Assembly (NCBI RefSeq): GCF_004208415.1
Contig: NZ_CP035758.1
Coordinates: forward strand, 2,480,001 to 2,544,000
From: Ktedonosporobacter rubrisoli
Lineage (GTDB): Bacteria; Chloroflexota; Ktedonobacteria; Ktedonobacterales; Ktedonobacteraceae
Direction of reading: 5' to 3'
DNA length: 64,000 bases
Shown one piece after another: positions 45,068-52,993 of the stretch (position 1 is the first letter of the stretch; each line of letters begins with the position of its first letter). The notes beneath the pieces are model-generated. The model searched no databases and was not told the DNA's origin. It saw only the letters and a list, made by a program, of their open reading frames with translations. Made by a program: the position numbers and the translations under genes.

Positions 45068-46267
45068 TTATTCAGACAAGAGATTAGCGGCGGATTGAGT
45101 TCTGTATTGTCGTCCTTTCCATTCTATGCCTTTGCTACGGTAATACCAGCGAATCGAGTTCAGCAAGATGAGACAGTCAAATAGTATTGCGATAGGGTGC
45201 AGCAAACAGAGCGGAAGCATCATGGCTCCTGCTCTACCCTCAAAATGTAACGAGAGCGTTATCCGCATGGTAATAGTTATCCCATAGATTATGCTGGAGA
45301 GCAATACCGGTAAAGGTGACAGTGGAACAAACAGTGAATACAGCAGCAAGAATGGGGTCAGAACATAGAGCAGCAGCTTGAGGATAAGCCCAGCCAATGC
45401 AAACATAAGCGCATGATTGTAGAACGCAAAGAAATTCTTAGAGTATCCCTGCCAGATCTCTGCTAGAGATCGATACATCCGGCAGCGAACCAGCAAGAGC
45501 GCATTGACGAAGATCATGCGATAACCGGCGGCCCTGGTTGCTCGTGCTAACGCAACATCCTCAAGAATATTTCCTTTTACAGCGACATGCCCACCAATAG
45601 CTTTGTAGGCCGAGCGTTCGAAGCAGAGAAGTTGCCCATTACCTGTTGCCAGGATTGGCGCCTTGCTACGCGCCATAAGGGGAAGAGGGAGAAATGTCAT
45701 ATTCATAAAATTGAAGGAAGGCATAATCAAGCGTTCCCCCAGACCATTCAGCATGTACTCAGGCTGAGCAGTCAACAGCTGGACACGAGATCGCTTCATG
45801 CAGGCGAGGACTGTGGCAATCGTTTCAGGATGATGGATGGTGTCAGCGTCAGTAAAGAACAGGTAATCGCCCTTGGCGACCTGTGAGAGCTGATGGCAGG
45901 CAAAATTCTTGCCGGCCCATCCAGGCGGCACTTCGGCACCTGGTAAAAGGCGCAGCCGTCCTTTCTGTGCAGCCGGTAGCTCATCAATGATGCGCAGAAC
46001 GATCTCCGCCGTCGCATCATCGCTCGTGTCATCCAACACCAGCACCTCTAGCCGCTCATAATGTTGGGCAACCAGAGAACTGACGCAGGCAGCGATATTG
46101 TGCTCCTCATTGCGCGCCGGAACAAGAATGGAGAAGAAGGGAGCCGTTTGCTGCTCATGATTTTTTAAGCTGACAGGTTGCAGGCGCGAGAATGTGAGTA
46201 AGTTGAGTATGAAAAAGAGAAAGAAGATGATGGTAAGACTCATGGCAAAGCTCATAATAATTAACAT
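45068..46267 (-). CDS. family 2 glycosyltransferase, membrane-anchored
   Basis: 399-residue inverting glycosyltransferase. One membrane helix spans residues 5-28. The GT-A domain then shows FFSILVPARNEEHNIAACVSSL, LEVLVLDDTSDDATAEIV, the metal-binding DYLFFTDADTIHHP, and NILEDVALARATRAAGYRM, with the catalytic acid in ED. The final QGYSKN replaces the common QxxRW. Three to four C-terminal helices follow. It is closest in layout to CrtQ-like and other processive or lipid-linked glycosyltransferases, so the acceptor is probably a lipid such as a carotenoid or hopanoid; this is inference. GGAGG precedes the ATG. The gene is alone on its strand. Confidence 0.82.
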   Translation of the reverse strand: MLIIMSFAMSLTIIFFLFFILNLLTFSRLQPVSLKNHEQQTAPFFSILVPARNEEHNIAACVSSLVAQHYERLEVLVLDDTSDDATAEIVLRIIDELPAAQKGRLRLLPGAEVPPGWAGKNFACHQLSQVAKGDYLFFTDADTIHHPETIATVLACMKRSRVQLLTAQPEYMLNGLGERLIMPSFNFMNMTFLPLPLMARSKAPILATGNGQLLCFERSAYKAIGGHVAVKGNILEDVALARATRAAGYRMIFVNALLLVRCRMYRSLAEIWQGYSKNFFAFYNHALMFALAGLILKLLLYVLTPFLLLYSLFVPLSPLPVLLSSIIYGITITMRITLSLHFEGRAGAMMLPLCLLHPIAILFDCLILLNSIRWYYRSKGIEWKGRQYRTQSAANLLSE

Positions 46268-46326
46268 ATTATCCTCCGGGCTAAATGAAATGCATGAGAG
46301 GAGTATAGCGTGCGAGGTGCATCACT

Positions 46327-46460
46327 GTGATCACCAGGAGGTAGCTATTTTGAGGTTGACATTTGGGGGAACACTTGCCTGTTGCTTGAAGGGCTATAGA
46401 GGGAAGGCAAGCGCCGTTCCCCCAAATGGAGGTAGTGCCCTCCCCCACACAGGTGATCAC
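46327..46460. repeat. nested inverted repeats upstream of the histidine kinase
   Basis: Inner arms CATTTGGGGGAAC (46360-46372) and GTTCCCCCAAATG (46416-46428) pair perfectly over 13 bp, and the adjoining CTTGCCT/AGGCAAG extend the stem. Outer arms GTGATCACC (46327-46335) and GGTGATCAC (46452-46460) flank it, each containing the palindrome GTGATCAC. GGAGGTAG occurs beside both halves. No transposase or T-run. Confidence 0.75.
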
Positions 46461-46524
46461 CTATACACTATGCAGATGGTATACTAAAGAGGTACTGCCT
46501 TCCAGAGAAGGCGATTCCCAGCTG

Positions 46525-47670
46525 ATGTTTCGTTTCTATGCCAGAGAAAGCGAGCCCGTGATGCTCAAGCCCTTCTCGCCCAGGCCTTCTCGATCATCGA
46601 AGCGCCCTTTCTTCCCATTTCCTGGCTTCGCAAGCTTACAGATGCGTCTGGGATGTGCCTATATGTGGACGAATATGCTTCTGGTGGTGGTGTTCCTCGT
46701 CCTGGTTGTTGTGGTAAACTGGCTGGCATTCTGGCTCCCACATCATTCTCCCGCAGGCCAGATCTTGTGGTGGGCTTCCATCTTTCTCCCCGGCGCTGCC
46801 CTGCTGCTGGGTGTTGCTCTACCCATCTTTGCTCTAATAGGTGGGCTCTTTGGTCTCTGGACTTCTCGTAAGCTGGTGCTGCGGCTACGGCAGCTGGCCC
46901 ATGCGACAAGAATCATTGCCAATGGAGACTACTATACGCTGCGTGTCCCGGTTCAGCGCAAGGACGAGGTAGGCGTCCTCGAAGAGCAATTTAATCGTAT
47001 GGCCCAACAGCTGGCTGAGAGCCAGCAACGCGAACAAGAATTGCTTGCACAGAATGTGCGCTGGGAGGAACGCGCACGACTGGCTCGTGAACTACATGAT
47101 GCTATCTCCCAAAATCTCTTCTCGTTACGTCTGTTAGCTGAGGGGATGCAGACCAGTCAACTGGAGCCGGCCGTATTCAAGGAGAAGCTAGCTCTTGTTG
47201 GGCGCACGGCGGAGACTATCACGCGGGAGATGCGGGTTCTCCTGCTAGAGCTGCGCCCGGTGCAATTGGAAGATCTGGGCTTAAAAGAGGCTCTGGAAGA
47301 ACTTGCAGTTATGTACCACGCGCGCCTCGATCTGGCTATCGTCACAGACATTGCAGAACTTGCCTTGCCGGATCAGATGGAGCATGCTCTCTTCCGTATT
47401 GCGCAGGAGGCAATTTCTAATGCGGTTCGCCATGCGCAGGCGAGCTGGATTAGTCTTAAGCTGGCAGCCAGGCAAGAACAGGTGATGCTATGTGTTGAAG
47501 ATAATGGCAAAGGCTTCAAACCTCTTATGCAGGAGAGCTACTATGGGCTGGGATTGCAATCGATGCAAGAGCGAGTTCGAGAGCTCAAGGGAACCTTGCA
47601 GATTCAGAGTATGCCTATGCAGGGGACTTCTATCTCTGTGTATCTATCCTATAAAGGGAAAAACGAGTAA
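46525..47670 (+). CDS. sensor histidine kinase (NarL-type, HisKA_3)
   Basis: 381-residue membrane kinase. Two helices (about 45-66 and 80-112) enclose a very short periplasmic loop, so it probably senses within the membrane or cytoplasm. A HAMP domain follows (RLRQLAHATRIIANGDYYTL). The phosphoacceptor His is in ARLARELHDAISQNLFSLRL, a HisKA_3 box. The ATPase has FRIAQEAISNAVRHAQA, CVEDNGKGF and YYGLGLQSMQERV. No response regulator gene is adjacent, so it is an orphan here. The frame runs from 46426, but a TATACT at 46480 suggests transcription starts after that, so the ATG at 46525 is chosen; 46561 is an alternative. Confidence 0.82.
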   Translation: MFRFYARESEPVMLKPFSPRPSRSSKRPFFPFPGFASLQMRLGCAYMWTNMLLVVVFLVLVVVVNWLAFWLPHHSPAGQILWWASIFLPGAALLLGVALPIFALIGGLFGLWTSRKLVLRLRQLAHATRIIANGDYYTLRVPVQRKDEVGVLEEQFNRMAQQLAESQQREQELLAQNVRWEERARLARELHDAISQNLFSLRLLAEGMQTSQLEPAVFKEKLALVGRTAETITREMRVLLLELRPVQLEDLGLKEALEELAVMYHARLDLAIVTDIAELALPDQMEHALFRIAQEAISNAVRHAQASWISLKLAARQEQVMLCVEDNGKGFKPLMQESYYGLGLQSMQERVRELKGTLQIQSMPMQGTSISVYLSYKGKNE

Positions 47671-47708
47671 TAAACTCTTCAAGCTACCTATATTTAAGTC
47701 CATCTCCT

Positions 47709-48491
47709 TTATTGCTGCTCAATTTTCTGGTATTTCTCGTCATCTTTATTACTTTCTTCGCTGGGCAAATTTTGCGCCTTGTCCGCAGGAGGCACCTCTA
47801 AAGCAGGAAAGAACCTGTGTAAAATGCGACCAATGAACACCGCGAAAATTGGTAGAAAGATCCAACTCCAATAGACCTTGCTAGGCTGGTCGTGAAAAGA
47901 AGGAATGAGAAGCAATAGAAGCGATAGGCAGAAATATACCGGAACGATGAGGGAATGGATGGATCTAGAGGCAATCAATGTAGAGTTGGTTTCCGGACCA
48001 GTTAAGCGGTGCCTCCAGGAAGCATACAACCATAGTAGCTGCGCGCTACAACCGCAGCCGATCAAAGAAAGCGTGTAAAACACTACACCTTCTGGGAAGT
48101 CGCTGTATTCGGCGGCGATATTGAAGGCGACAGGGAAAAAGACGATAAAGGCAAGAAAGAGGAATGTGAGCGAGATAAAGACTTTATCCAGGCGCTGGAT
48201 ATAGCGCATCATCGTGCGATGATCCTGCCATAATTGTGCCAGGAGAAAAAATGTAATCAAATAGATCACAATTTTTGGCAAAAGTCCCATGATATTGTTA
48301 TGTACGAAGCCAGCGGGATCAGCGATATGTGCGGGAATTGGGGGAAGCTTGATATCGAGCACGAGTAGTGTGATGGCGATGGCAAAGACTCCATCGCAGA
48401 GCATAACGAGACGATCCTCTCCTGGTGAGTGTTCTTCCTGTACCGGTTTCCCGAAAAGACTTTCCAAAGGGGGTCGTATGGGCCGTGACAT
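47709..48491 (-). CDS. TMEM175-family potassium channel-like protein (DUF1211)
   Basis: 260-residue membrane protein with six helices. The first helix carries RLVMLCDGVFAIAITLLVLDI, which contains the conserved F-S/C-D-G-x-F-A-I-x-x-T-L-L pattern of bacterial TMEM175 channels. Helices 2-6 end near residue 225, and the hydrophilic C-terminal tail is charged. Bacterial members form tetrameric potassium-permeable channels; selectivity here cannot be judged. AGGAGATAG precedes the ATG. It is a same-strand neighbour of the aquaporin gene, with 97 bases between, which may hint at shared osmotic or membrane-potential roles. Confidence 0.85.
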   Translation of the reverse strand: MSRPIRPPLESLFGKPVQEEHSPGEDRLVMLCDGVFAIAITLLVLDIKLPPIPAHIADPAGFVHNNIMGLLPKIVIYLITFFLLAQLWQDHRTMMRYIQRLDKVFISLTFLFLAFIVFFPVAFNIAAEYSDFPEGVVFYTLSLIGCGCSAQLLWLYASWRHRLTGPETNSTLIASRSIHSLIVPVYFCLSLLLLLIPSFHDQPSKVYWSWIFLPIFAVFIGRILHRFFPALEVPPADKAQNLPSEESNKDDEKYQKIEQQ

Positions 48492-48588
48492 GCTATCTCC
48501 TGAGCTTGAAAGTATGGCTTAGTATAACATGGAATTGCTGTTGAGAAAAGAGAAAAGTAGGTGTCAGCTGCGGTGAGAGCGTCGCTAG

Positions 48589-49386
48589 CTATTTGCCTTT
48601 AGCTGCCTCGACCGCCTTGGACGTTGTTCTTCCGCGTAGGAGCCAGGCCAGGCCAGCCGCGATCAGAGCTCCCACGAAAGGTGCAAGGATATAGATCCAG
48701 ACCTCTCCCAGCTGTCCACTGACAAGATATGGTCCAAATGAGCGGGCAGGATTCATTGAGGCTCCGCTAATGTGTCCAGCGAACAAGCCGCACAGGGCGA
48801 TAGTCCCGCCCACAGAAATGGCCATGTTGTTACCAACCAGCTCACCTTTGGGAGCGACCCCGAGAACAACGGTGACTAGAATAAAGGTGAGTAGAGCTTC
48901 TACCGCAAAGACATGCATCGCCTCCATATGGGGTATAGTAGCGCCTAGCTGCCTCACGTTGCCAAAGAGCAGACGGATGAGCGCTGCTGCAGCCAGGGCC
49001 CCGATCAGTTGCGCGATCCAGTATCCTGGCACACGTTTCCAGGGAAAATCCTTGCGCAGGGCAAAGGCGAAGGTGATAGCTGGATTGATATGTGCACCCG
49101 AGACACTGCCAAGTGCGTAGATGATGGCCATGACAATCAGTCCGCAGGAGGCGTAGTGGGCTGCCGAGTTGATATCCTGATGGAAAAGATCGGCTACAAC
49201 AATGCCCCCTGCCTCAACGATAACAAGCATGAACGTGCCTATAACTTCAGCCAGCAGTCGTCTTAGCTCCTCGCGCATGCGTTGCGCAGAAGAGAGCTTT
49301 TGGGCTTCAGCCTCCCGACTATCCTCTGGCTGATCGTGTGTTTTTGCCTGCTCATCGTCTGGCGACTGTTGTTCCTGGCTCATCAT
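48589..49386 (-). CDS. aquaporin / MIP-family channel
   Basis: 265-residue channel with six membrane helices and both pore motifs: GAHINPAITFAFALR and GASMNPARSFGPYLV. The 45-residue N-terminus is acidic and Gln/Glu-rich. The residue after the second NPA is Arg, as in the selectivity filter; its other positions cannot be assigned with confidence, so water versus glycerol or other solute is open. Two ATGs begin the frame; AGGAG suits the second, three bases in. It lies upstream of the TMEM175-like gene on the same strand. Confidence 0.9.
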   Translation of the reverse strand: MMSQEQQSPDDEQAKTHDQPEDSREAEAQKLSSAQRMREELRRLLAEVIGTFMLVIVEAGGIVVADLFHQDINSAAHYASCGLIVMAIIYALGSVSGAHINPAITFAFALRKDFPWKRVPGYWIAQLIGALAAAALIRLLFGNVRQLGATIPHMEAMHVFAVEALLTFILVTVVLGVAPKGELVGNNMAISVGGTIALCGLFAGHISGASMNPARSFGPYLVSGQLGEVWIYILAPFVGALIAAGLAWLLRGRTTSKAVEAAKGK

Positions 49387-49568
49387 TACTCCTATGTCTG
49401 GTGTTCCTGGTACAGCTTCCTATGCTATTAATACGAACAGTCGCCTATCCAGAGAGACAAGTGCAGCGCCGTTCAGAATAACCCGGGTTGGGTGTCTCTC
49501 ACGGGCAGGGAAGCTACCGACGAGCCATAACGATCAACAAACCCTGATAGAAAGTATAGCGCTTGCTT

Positions 49569-49967
49569 CTATCTTCGGACAATGACTGTCAAACTCATGC
49601 CCGGGTGGATAGTGCAGTAGAAGCGAAATGTGCCGGAAGCGTTAAACGGACCAAGCGTGGCACGCGCGCTCCCATTAATTTGCAGATCTTTCACCTTTGG
49701 AGTATTCGGTTCTATCCCTGGTTTGGCTGTACCATTTTCCCATGTCCCATTGGCAATGACATGGGGCGTGAGCGGATCGTCGTTGATGAGCGTCACGCTT
49801 TGCCCCTTCTGAATGGTGATCTCGGTCTGGCTAAATCTGCTACTATCCATGTGTACTTCCGTGCCCGCTGTGGTCTGTGTAGAAGTCCCAGCTGCCATAC
49901 AGGCAGTTAGGATGGTGACGAGCAGAAAGCCCAACGCCAGGCGTGAAAAGAGTTTTGCCATCATCAT
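49569..49967 (-). CDS. cupredoxin-domain lipoprotein
   Basis: 132-residue exported protein. The signal peptide ends in the lipobox LLVTILTAC, so the mature protein should be lipid-anchored at Cys. The mature part is a plastocyanin-like fold: SVTLINDDPLTPHVIANG supplies the first His, and TFRFYCTIHPGMSLTVIV supplies Cys, His and Met of a type 1 copper site. It is a likely single-electron carrier on the outer face. The next gene upstream on the same strand is a small membrane protein 11 bases away, so they are probably co-transcribed. Three ATGs start the frame; the exact one is uncertain. Confidence 0.85.
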   Translation of the reverse strand: MMMAKLFSRLALGFLLVTILTACMAAGTSTQTTAGTEVHMDSSRFSQTEITIQKGQSVTLINDDPLTPHVIANGTWENGTAKPGIEPNTPKVKDLQINGSARATLGPFNASGTFRFYCTIHPGMSLTVIVRR

Positions 49968-49978
49968 ATCCCCTGAGC

Positions 49979-50392
49979 TTAGCGTATGAGCTGCGGCTGT
50001 TTGCCCACTTTATGGACTGGCTCTTTGACACGTAGATAACGCATACCTGTAGTACCAAAGAGGATAAATGCAGCCAACCCGATGAGCAGATGAGCGCCTC
50101 TAATTAGCCAGTGCAGATCACCAACGAGCAAGGTCATCTGAAGCATTCCAAAGATGGGCACGAGTGGAGCATATACTATGCACATAATTCCTTGTAGCCG
50201 CGTTTCGCGGCTTATGACTGCTATAATCCCTAGAATGAGTAGGGCAAGAACGAAGGTCAAACCCAGTAGTGCATGAACTATTTGCAGTGTTATCGGGCTC
50301 ATTCCGCTAATCCAGATAAAGAGTCCTAGCGCTAAGACTCCCAGGCCAGCCAGGCCTCCGATCCAATGCAGGATATTAACGATTGTCTTCAT
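49979..50392 (-). CDS. small four-helix membrane protein
   Basis: 137-residue protein with four hydrophobic helices: NILHWIGGLAGLGVLALGLFIW, a second through LLGLTFVLALLILGIIAVIS, a third, and one ending LIGLAAFILFGTTGMRYL. The conserved-looking His residues in helices 1, 2 and 4 could ligate haem, which would suit the adjoining cupredoxin gene, but no family was recognised. The ATG at 50392 follows AAAGGAA; the frame is open to 50428. First gene of an operon with the cupredoxin gene, divergent from the HxlR regulator. Confidence 0.6.
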   Translation of the reverse strand: MKTIVNILHWIGGLAGLGVLALGLFIWISGMSPITLQIVHALLGLTFVLALLILGIIAVISRETRLQGIMCIVYAPLVPIFGMLQMTLLVGDLHWLIRGAHLLIGLAAFILFGTTGMRYLRVKEPVHKVGKQPQLIR

Positions 50393-50513
50393 AGAGCATT
50401 TCCTTTCTCTTGAGAATAGAAGAAACAAGTTTCTCGCTGTTCTTGGCGATATATTTTGTCTCTAAGCCGTTCATTTGCTACAATGAGAATGTACAAGGAG
50501 TAGAGGGCTGGGA

Positions 50514-50540
50514 ACAAGTACGCAATTTTATGTGACAGGG
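50514..50540. promoter_or_regulatory. 27-bp motif, copy 1 (likely HxlR operator)
   Basis: An exact match to 51870-51896, starting ACAAGTACGCAATTTTATG and ending GTGACAGGG. It lies 35 bases before the start of the HxlR-type gene and within the divergent promoter region. Confidence 0.7.
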
Positions 50541-50574
50541 ATGAGCACATCATCCTCTGATATGGAGGTACTGT

Positions 50575-51237
50575 ATGTCACGTGTGAAAAAGACTACTGT
50601 GTGCCCGTTAGGAGGCGTGGGGATAGGCGGCAAATGGATGTTTTGGATCTGGTATCATTTGCTCAGCGGCACCAAACGGTTTGGCGAATTGCAAAGACTT
50701 GTTCCCGAAGCCAGTCGGCAGATGCTTACCCTGGAGTTGCGACAATTAGAACAGGTGGGGGTGCTGCGCCGACAGGTCTATGTGCAAGTACCTCCGAAGG
50801 TCGAATACTCGCTTACGGAAGTGGGACGGAAAGCGGAGCCGATTGTACGTCAGCTTGCGGCCTGGGGCCAGTGGTATGGTGGACAAGTCAACCTTGAATT
50901 TGATTGGATGATTAGCCTGGGCGGCCGCTGGAAGTTCTGGATCTGGTATCATTTGCTCAGCGGAAGCAAACGTTTTAATGAGTTGCAGAAGCTCCTGCCT
51001 AAGATCAGTCGGCAGATGCTCGCTCTGGAACTGAGGGAATTAGAGCGGATGAAAGTGCTTTCCCGGCAAGCTCCTGCACACGGATCGCTCAGGGCTGAAT
51101 ATGAACTCACAGAGCTGGGACGAAATTCGGGACCGGTTTTGCGCCAACTCTATGCCTGGGGCAGATGGATATGCGAGGAACTTGATCTGGAGTTTGATTG
51201 GCCGGTGCTGGACGAGGCGGAAGTGCGTGCGTCCTGA
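50575..51237 (+). CDS. tandem two-domain HxlR-family transcriptional regulator
   Basis: 220-residue protein made of two HxlR winged helices in tandem. Domain 1 (1-108): VCPLGGVGIGGKWMFWIWYH, LLSGTKRFGELQRLVPEASRQML, YSLTEVGRKAEPIVRQL. Domain 2 (109-215): ISLGGRWKFWIWYHLLSGSK, RFNELQKLLPKISRQML, YELTELGRNSGPVLRQL. Single-domain HxlR proteins act as dimers, so this may be a covalent pseudo-dimer. The redox-sensing Cys of the family is present in domain 1 (Cys10) and absent from domain 2. The ATG follows GGAGG. It lies next to an identical 27-bp site that recurs near the DUF3224 gene, suggesting control of both. Confidence 0.85.
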   Translation: MSRVKKTTVCPLGGVGIGGKWMFWIWYHLLSGTKRFGELQRLVPEASRQMLTLELRQLEQVGVLRRQVYVQVPPKVEYSLTEVGRKAEPIVRQLAAWGQWYGGQVNLEFDWMISLGGRWKFWIWYHLLSGSKRFNELQKLLPKISRQMLALELRELERMKVLSRQAPAHGSLRAEYELTELGRNSGPVLRQLYAWGRWICEELDLEFDWPVLDEAEVRAS

Positions 51238-51377
51238 CAGGGTATCTTCGCGCTTTGAAGTGGTAATTCATCGAAGGCGCGAAGATGCTCCCGAGGCCCG
51301 ATTTTTAGTCTCTTATCCCTATGAGGGATAAATTTATAGGATAAGAACGGGCGTAACGGTCAATTGTGAGCTATAAA

Positions 51378-51791
51378 CTACTCACTTTCTTCAAATGTAT
51401 ACTCAAAGGGTAGCAAATAAACTTCCTGATGGAGCTCACTTTCAAGCTTGGCCTGTCCGCGTAAGCCCGACAGTTGATCAGTGCCCGATCCGGGTACCAC
51501 TGTCAAGTTTAGCTTGAGCCTCCCATGCTCAAACGTGCCTATTTGTTGGAAAACAAAGCTGCCCGCTCTTCCAGCGATGCTGCCTGTCACTTTTTCTAAA
51601 GCAATCACGCTACCAGTGAGATTCTTGTTCTGTGCGATGAGATACTGAATGCTGCCTTCGCCTTCAAGCGCGCCTTCATAGTGATGAATCATCTCGATAC
51701 GGAAGAGATTAGTGCCGGGTACCTCAGTCTTGTGATGCCAGGTTTTCCGCTGCCAGCCTTTAACTTTGCGTGTCGTATTTGCTTGTATCAT
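51378..51791 (-). CDS. DUF3224-domain protein
   Basis: 137-residue soluble beta-rich protein. The stretch FRIEMIHHYEGALEGEGSIQ followed by ALEKVTGSIAGRAGSFVFQQIGTFEHG and the terminal VVPGSGTDQLSGLRGQ are diagnostic of DUF3224, a domain of unknown function related to the allene oxide cyclase-like barrel. It has no signal peptide. GAGAGGAC precedes the ATG. The 27-bp site shared with the HxlR gene lies 79 bases upstream of its start, so it is the best candidate member of that regulon. Confidence 0.82.
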   Translation of the reverse strand: MIQANTTRKVKGWQRKTWHHKTEVPGTNLFRIEMIHHYEGALEGEGSIQYLIAQNKNLTGSVIALEKVTGSIAGRAGSFVFQQIGTFEHGRLKLNLTVVPGSGTDQLSGLRGQAKLESELHQEVYLLPFEYTFEESE

Positions 51792-51869
51792 GATGTCCTC
51801 TCTTCAAGATGTCTATAAGTTTTAGAGAAAAAGCTCATACAGGGAATGTATAGGATAAAGAGAACGGAG

Positions 51870-51896
51870 ACAAGTACGCAATTTTATGTGACAGGG
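51870..51896. promoter_or_regulatory. 27-bp motif, copy 2 (likely HxlR operator)
   Basis: Identical over 27 bases to 50514-50540 and in the same orientation. It sits in the 310-base divergent region between the DUF3224 gene and the methyltransferase gene. Apart from this motif the region shows only AT-rich promoter-like sequence. Confidence 0.7.
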
Positions 51897-52101
51897 CACG
51901 TATTCGCGGGATAGAAAATTTAAAGCCTTCTGTTGCGATATGCTTAGTACAAAAAATAATTTACTTCTCTTCTATTACCTGTATTAGAAAAATAAGTTTG
52001 ATAGGAAGGCCAGACGGGCAAAATTTGCTTATTGACTTTATAAGCGCATCTATGCAATAGTAGAAGGATCAAGGAAGAATGCAAAGAGGGAAGGAGCTAC
52101 T

Positions 52102-52953
52102 ATGCCGCAACAGACACCCCAGGAATCAAGCTATCCAGTGGAAGTGGAAAATATTGCTGAGATGGCGCGCTTGACCCGACAAGCCCGTGTGTTTACTGGC
52201 GCTACCAATCTTTTGCCCGATGATATACACCTGAGTGCAGGCCAGGCCCTGGATATTGGCTGTGGTCCCGGTGAATGGGTGCTTGCTCTGGCCGAGCAAT
52301 ACCCTGATTTAAACGTCGTTGGCATAGATGTCTCCGAAGTGATGACCCGTTATGCGCAAGCGCTGGCTGTGGAGAAAGAGCTGTCGCATGTGCGCTTCAG
52401 GGTTATGGATGTATGTAAGGGCCTGGCTTTTCCCGAGGCAAGTTTTGATCTGCTTCACATCAGGACTGCTATAGCATTTCTTACACCGGCTCTCTGGTCA
52501 GCCTTTTTGCGCGAGTGCTATCGCGTGCTCAAACCTGGTGGAATACTGCTTGGCGTGGAGGGCGATGATGGCGGATCGAACAGCCCTTCACTTACACGCT
52601 TGATGGTACTGATGATGCAAGCCTTACGCAAGGTGGGCCACTGCTTCACGTCTGAAGGAACCAATAGTGGTATCGTGTCGATGTATCCCCGTTTGCTCCG
52701 TGAGGCGGGCCTGAGCGTGATACGACGAGAAGCCTTTTTGCTCGATTACTCATATGGTACTCCGGCCCATGGGGAAATGACGCAGGATCTGGCCATAGCA
52801 TTTCGGCTGGCTACATCGTTCTTTTCCCATCTCACGAATGAGAGCGAAGAGGAAATCGAGATCCTGCGCCAACGCGCGCTAGAGGAGATACAGGCTCCCG
52901 ACTTCTGTGCCTCATTCTTTATCCAGAGAATATCGGCGATGAAGCCAGCCTGA
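52102..52953 (+). CDS. class I SAM-dependent methyltransferase
   Basis: 283-residue protein. The SAM-binding motif I is QALDIGCGPGEWVLALAEQ, motif II contains NVVGIDVSEVMTRYAQ with the ribose-binding acidic residue, and motif IV is FDLLHIRTAIAF, followed by ECYRVLKPGGILLGVE. About 120 C-terminal residues form a lid or substrate part. The substrate is unknown: UbiE-like small-molecule methylases share this layout. AAGGAG precedes the ATG. It is divergent from the DUF3224 gene and convergent with the quinone-oxidoreductase gene. Confidence 0.87.
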   Translation: MPQQTPQESSYPVEVENIAEMARLTRQARVFTGATNLLPDDIHLSAGQALDIGCGPGEWVLALAEQYPDLNVVGIDVSEVMTRYAQALAVEKELSHVRFRVMDVCKGLAFPEASFDLLHIRTAIAFLTPALWSAFLRECYRVLKPGGILLGVEGDDGGSNSPSLTRLMVLMMQALRKVGHCFTSEGTNSGIVSMYPRLLREAGLSVIRREAFLLDYSYGTPAHGEMTQDLAIAFRLATSFFSHLTNESEEEIEILRQRALEEIQAPDFCASFFIQRISAMKPA

Positions 52954-52993
52954 TGGCGCGGCTCTGCGACCTCAAGACGCGCTATAGAGCTGT

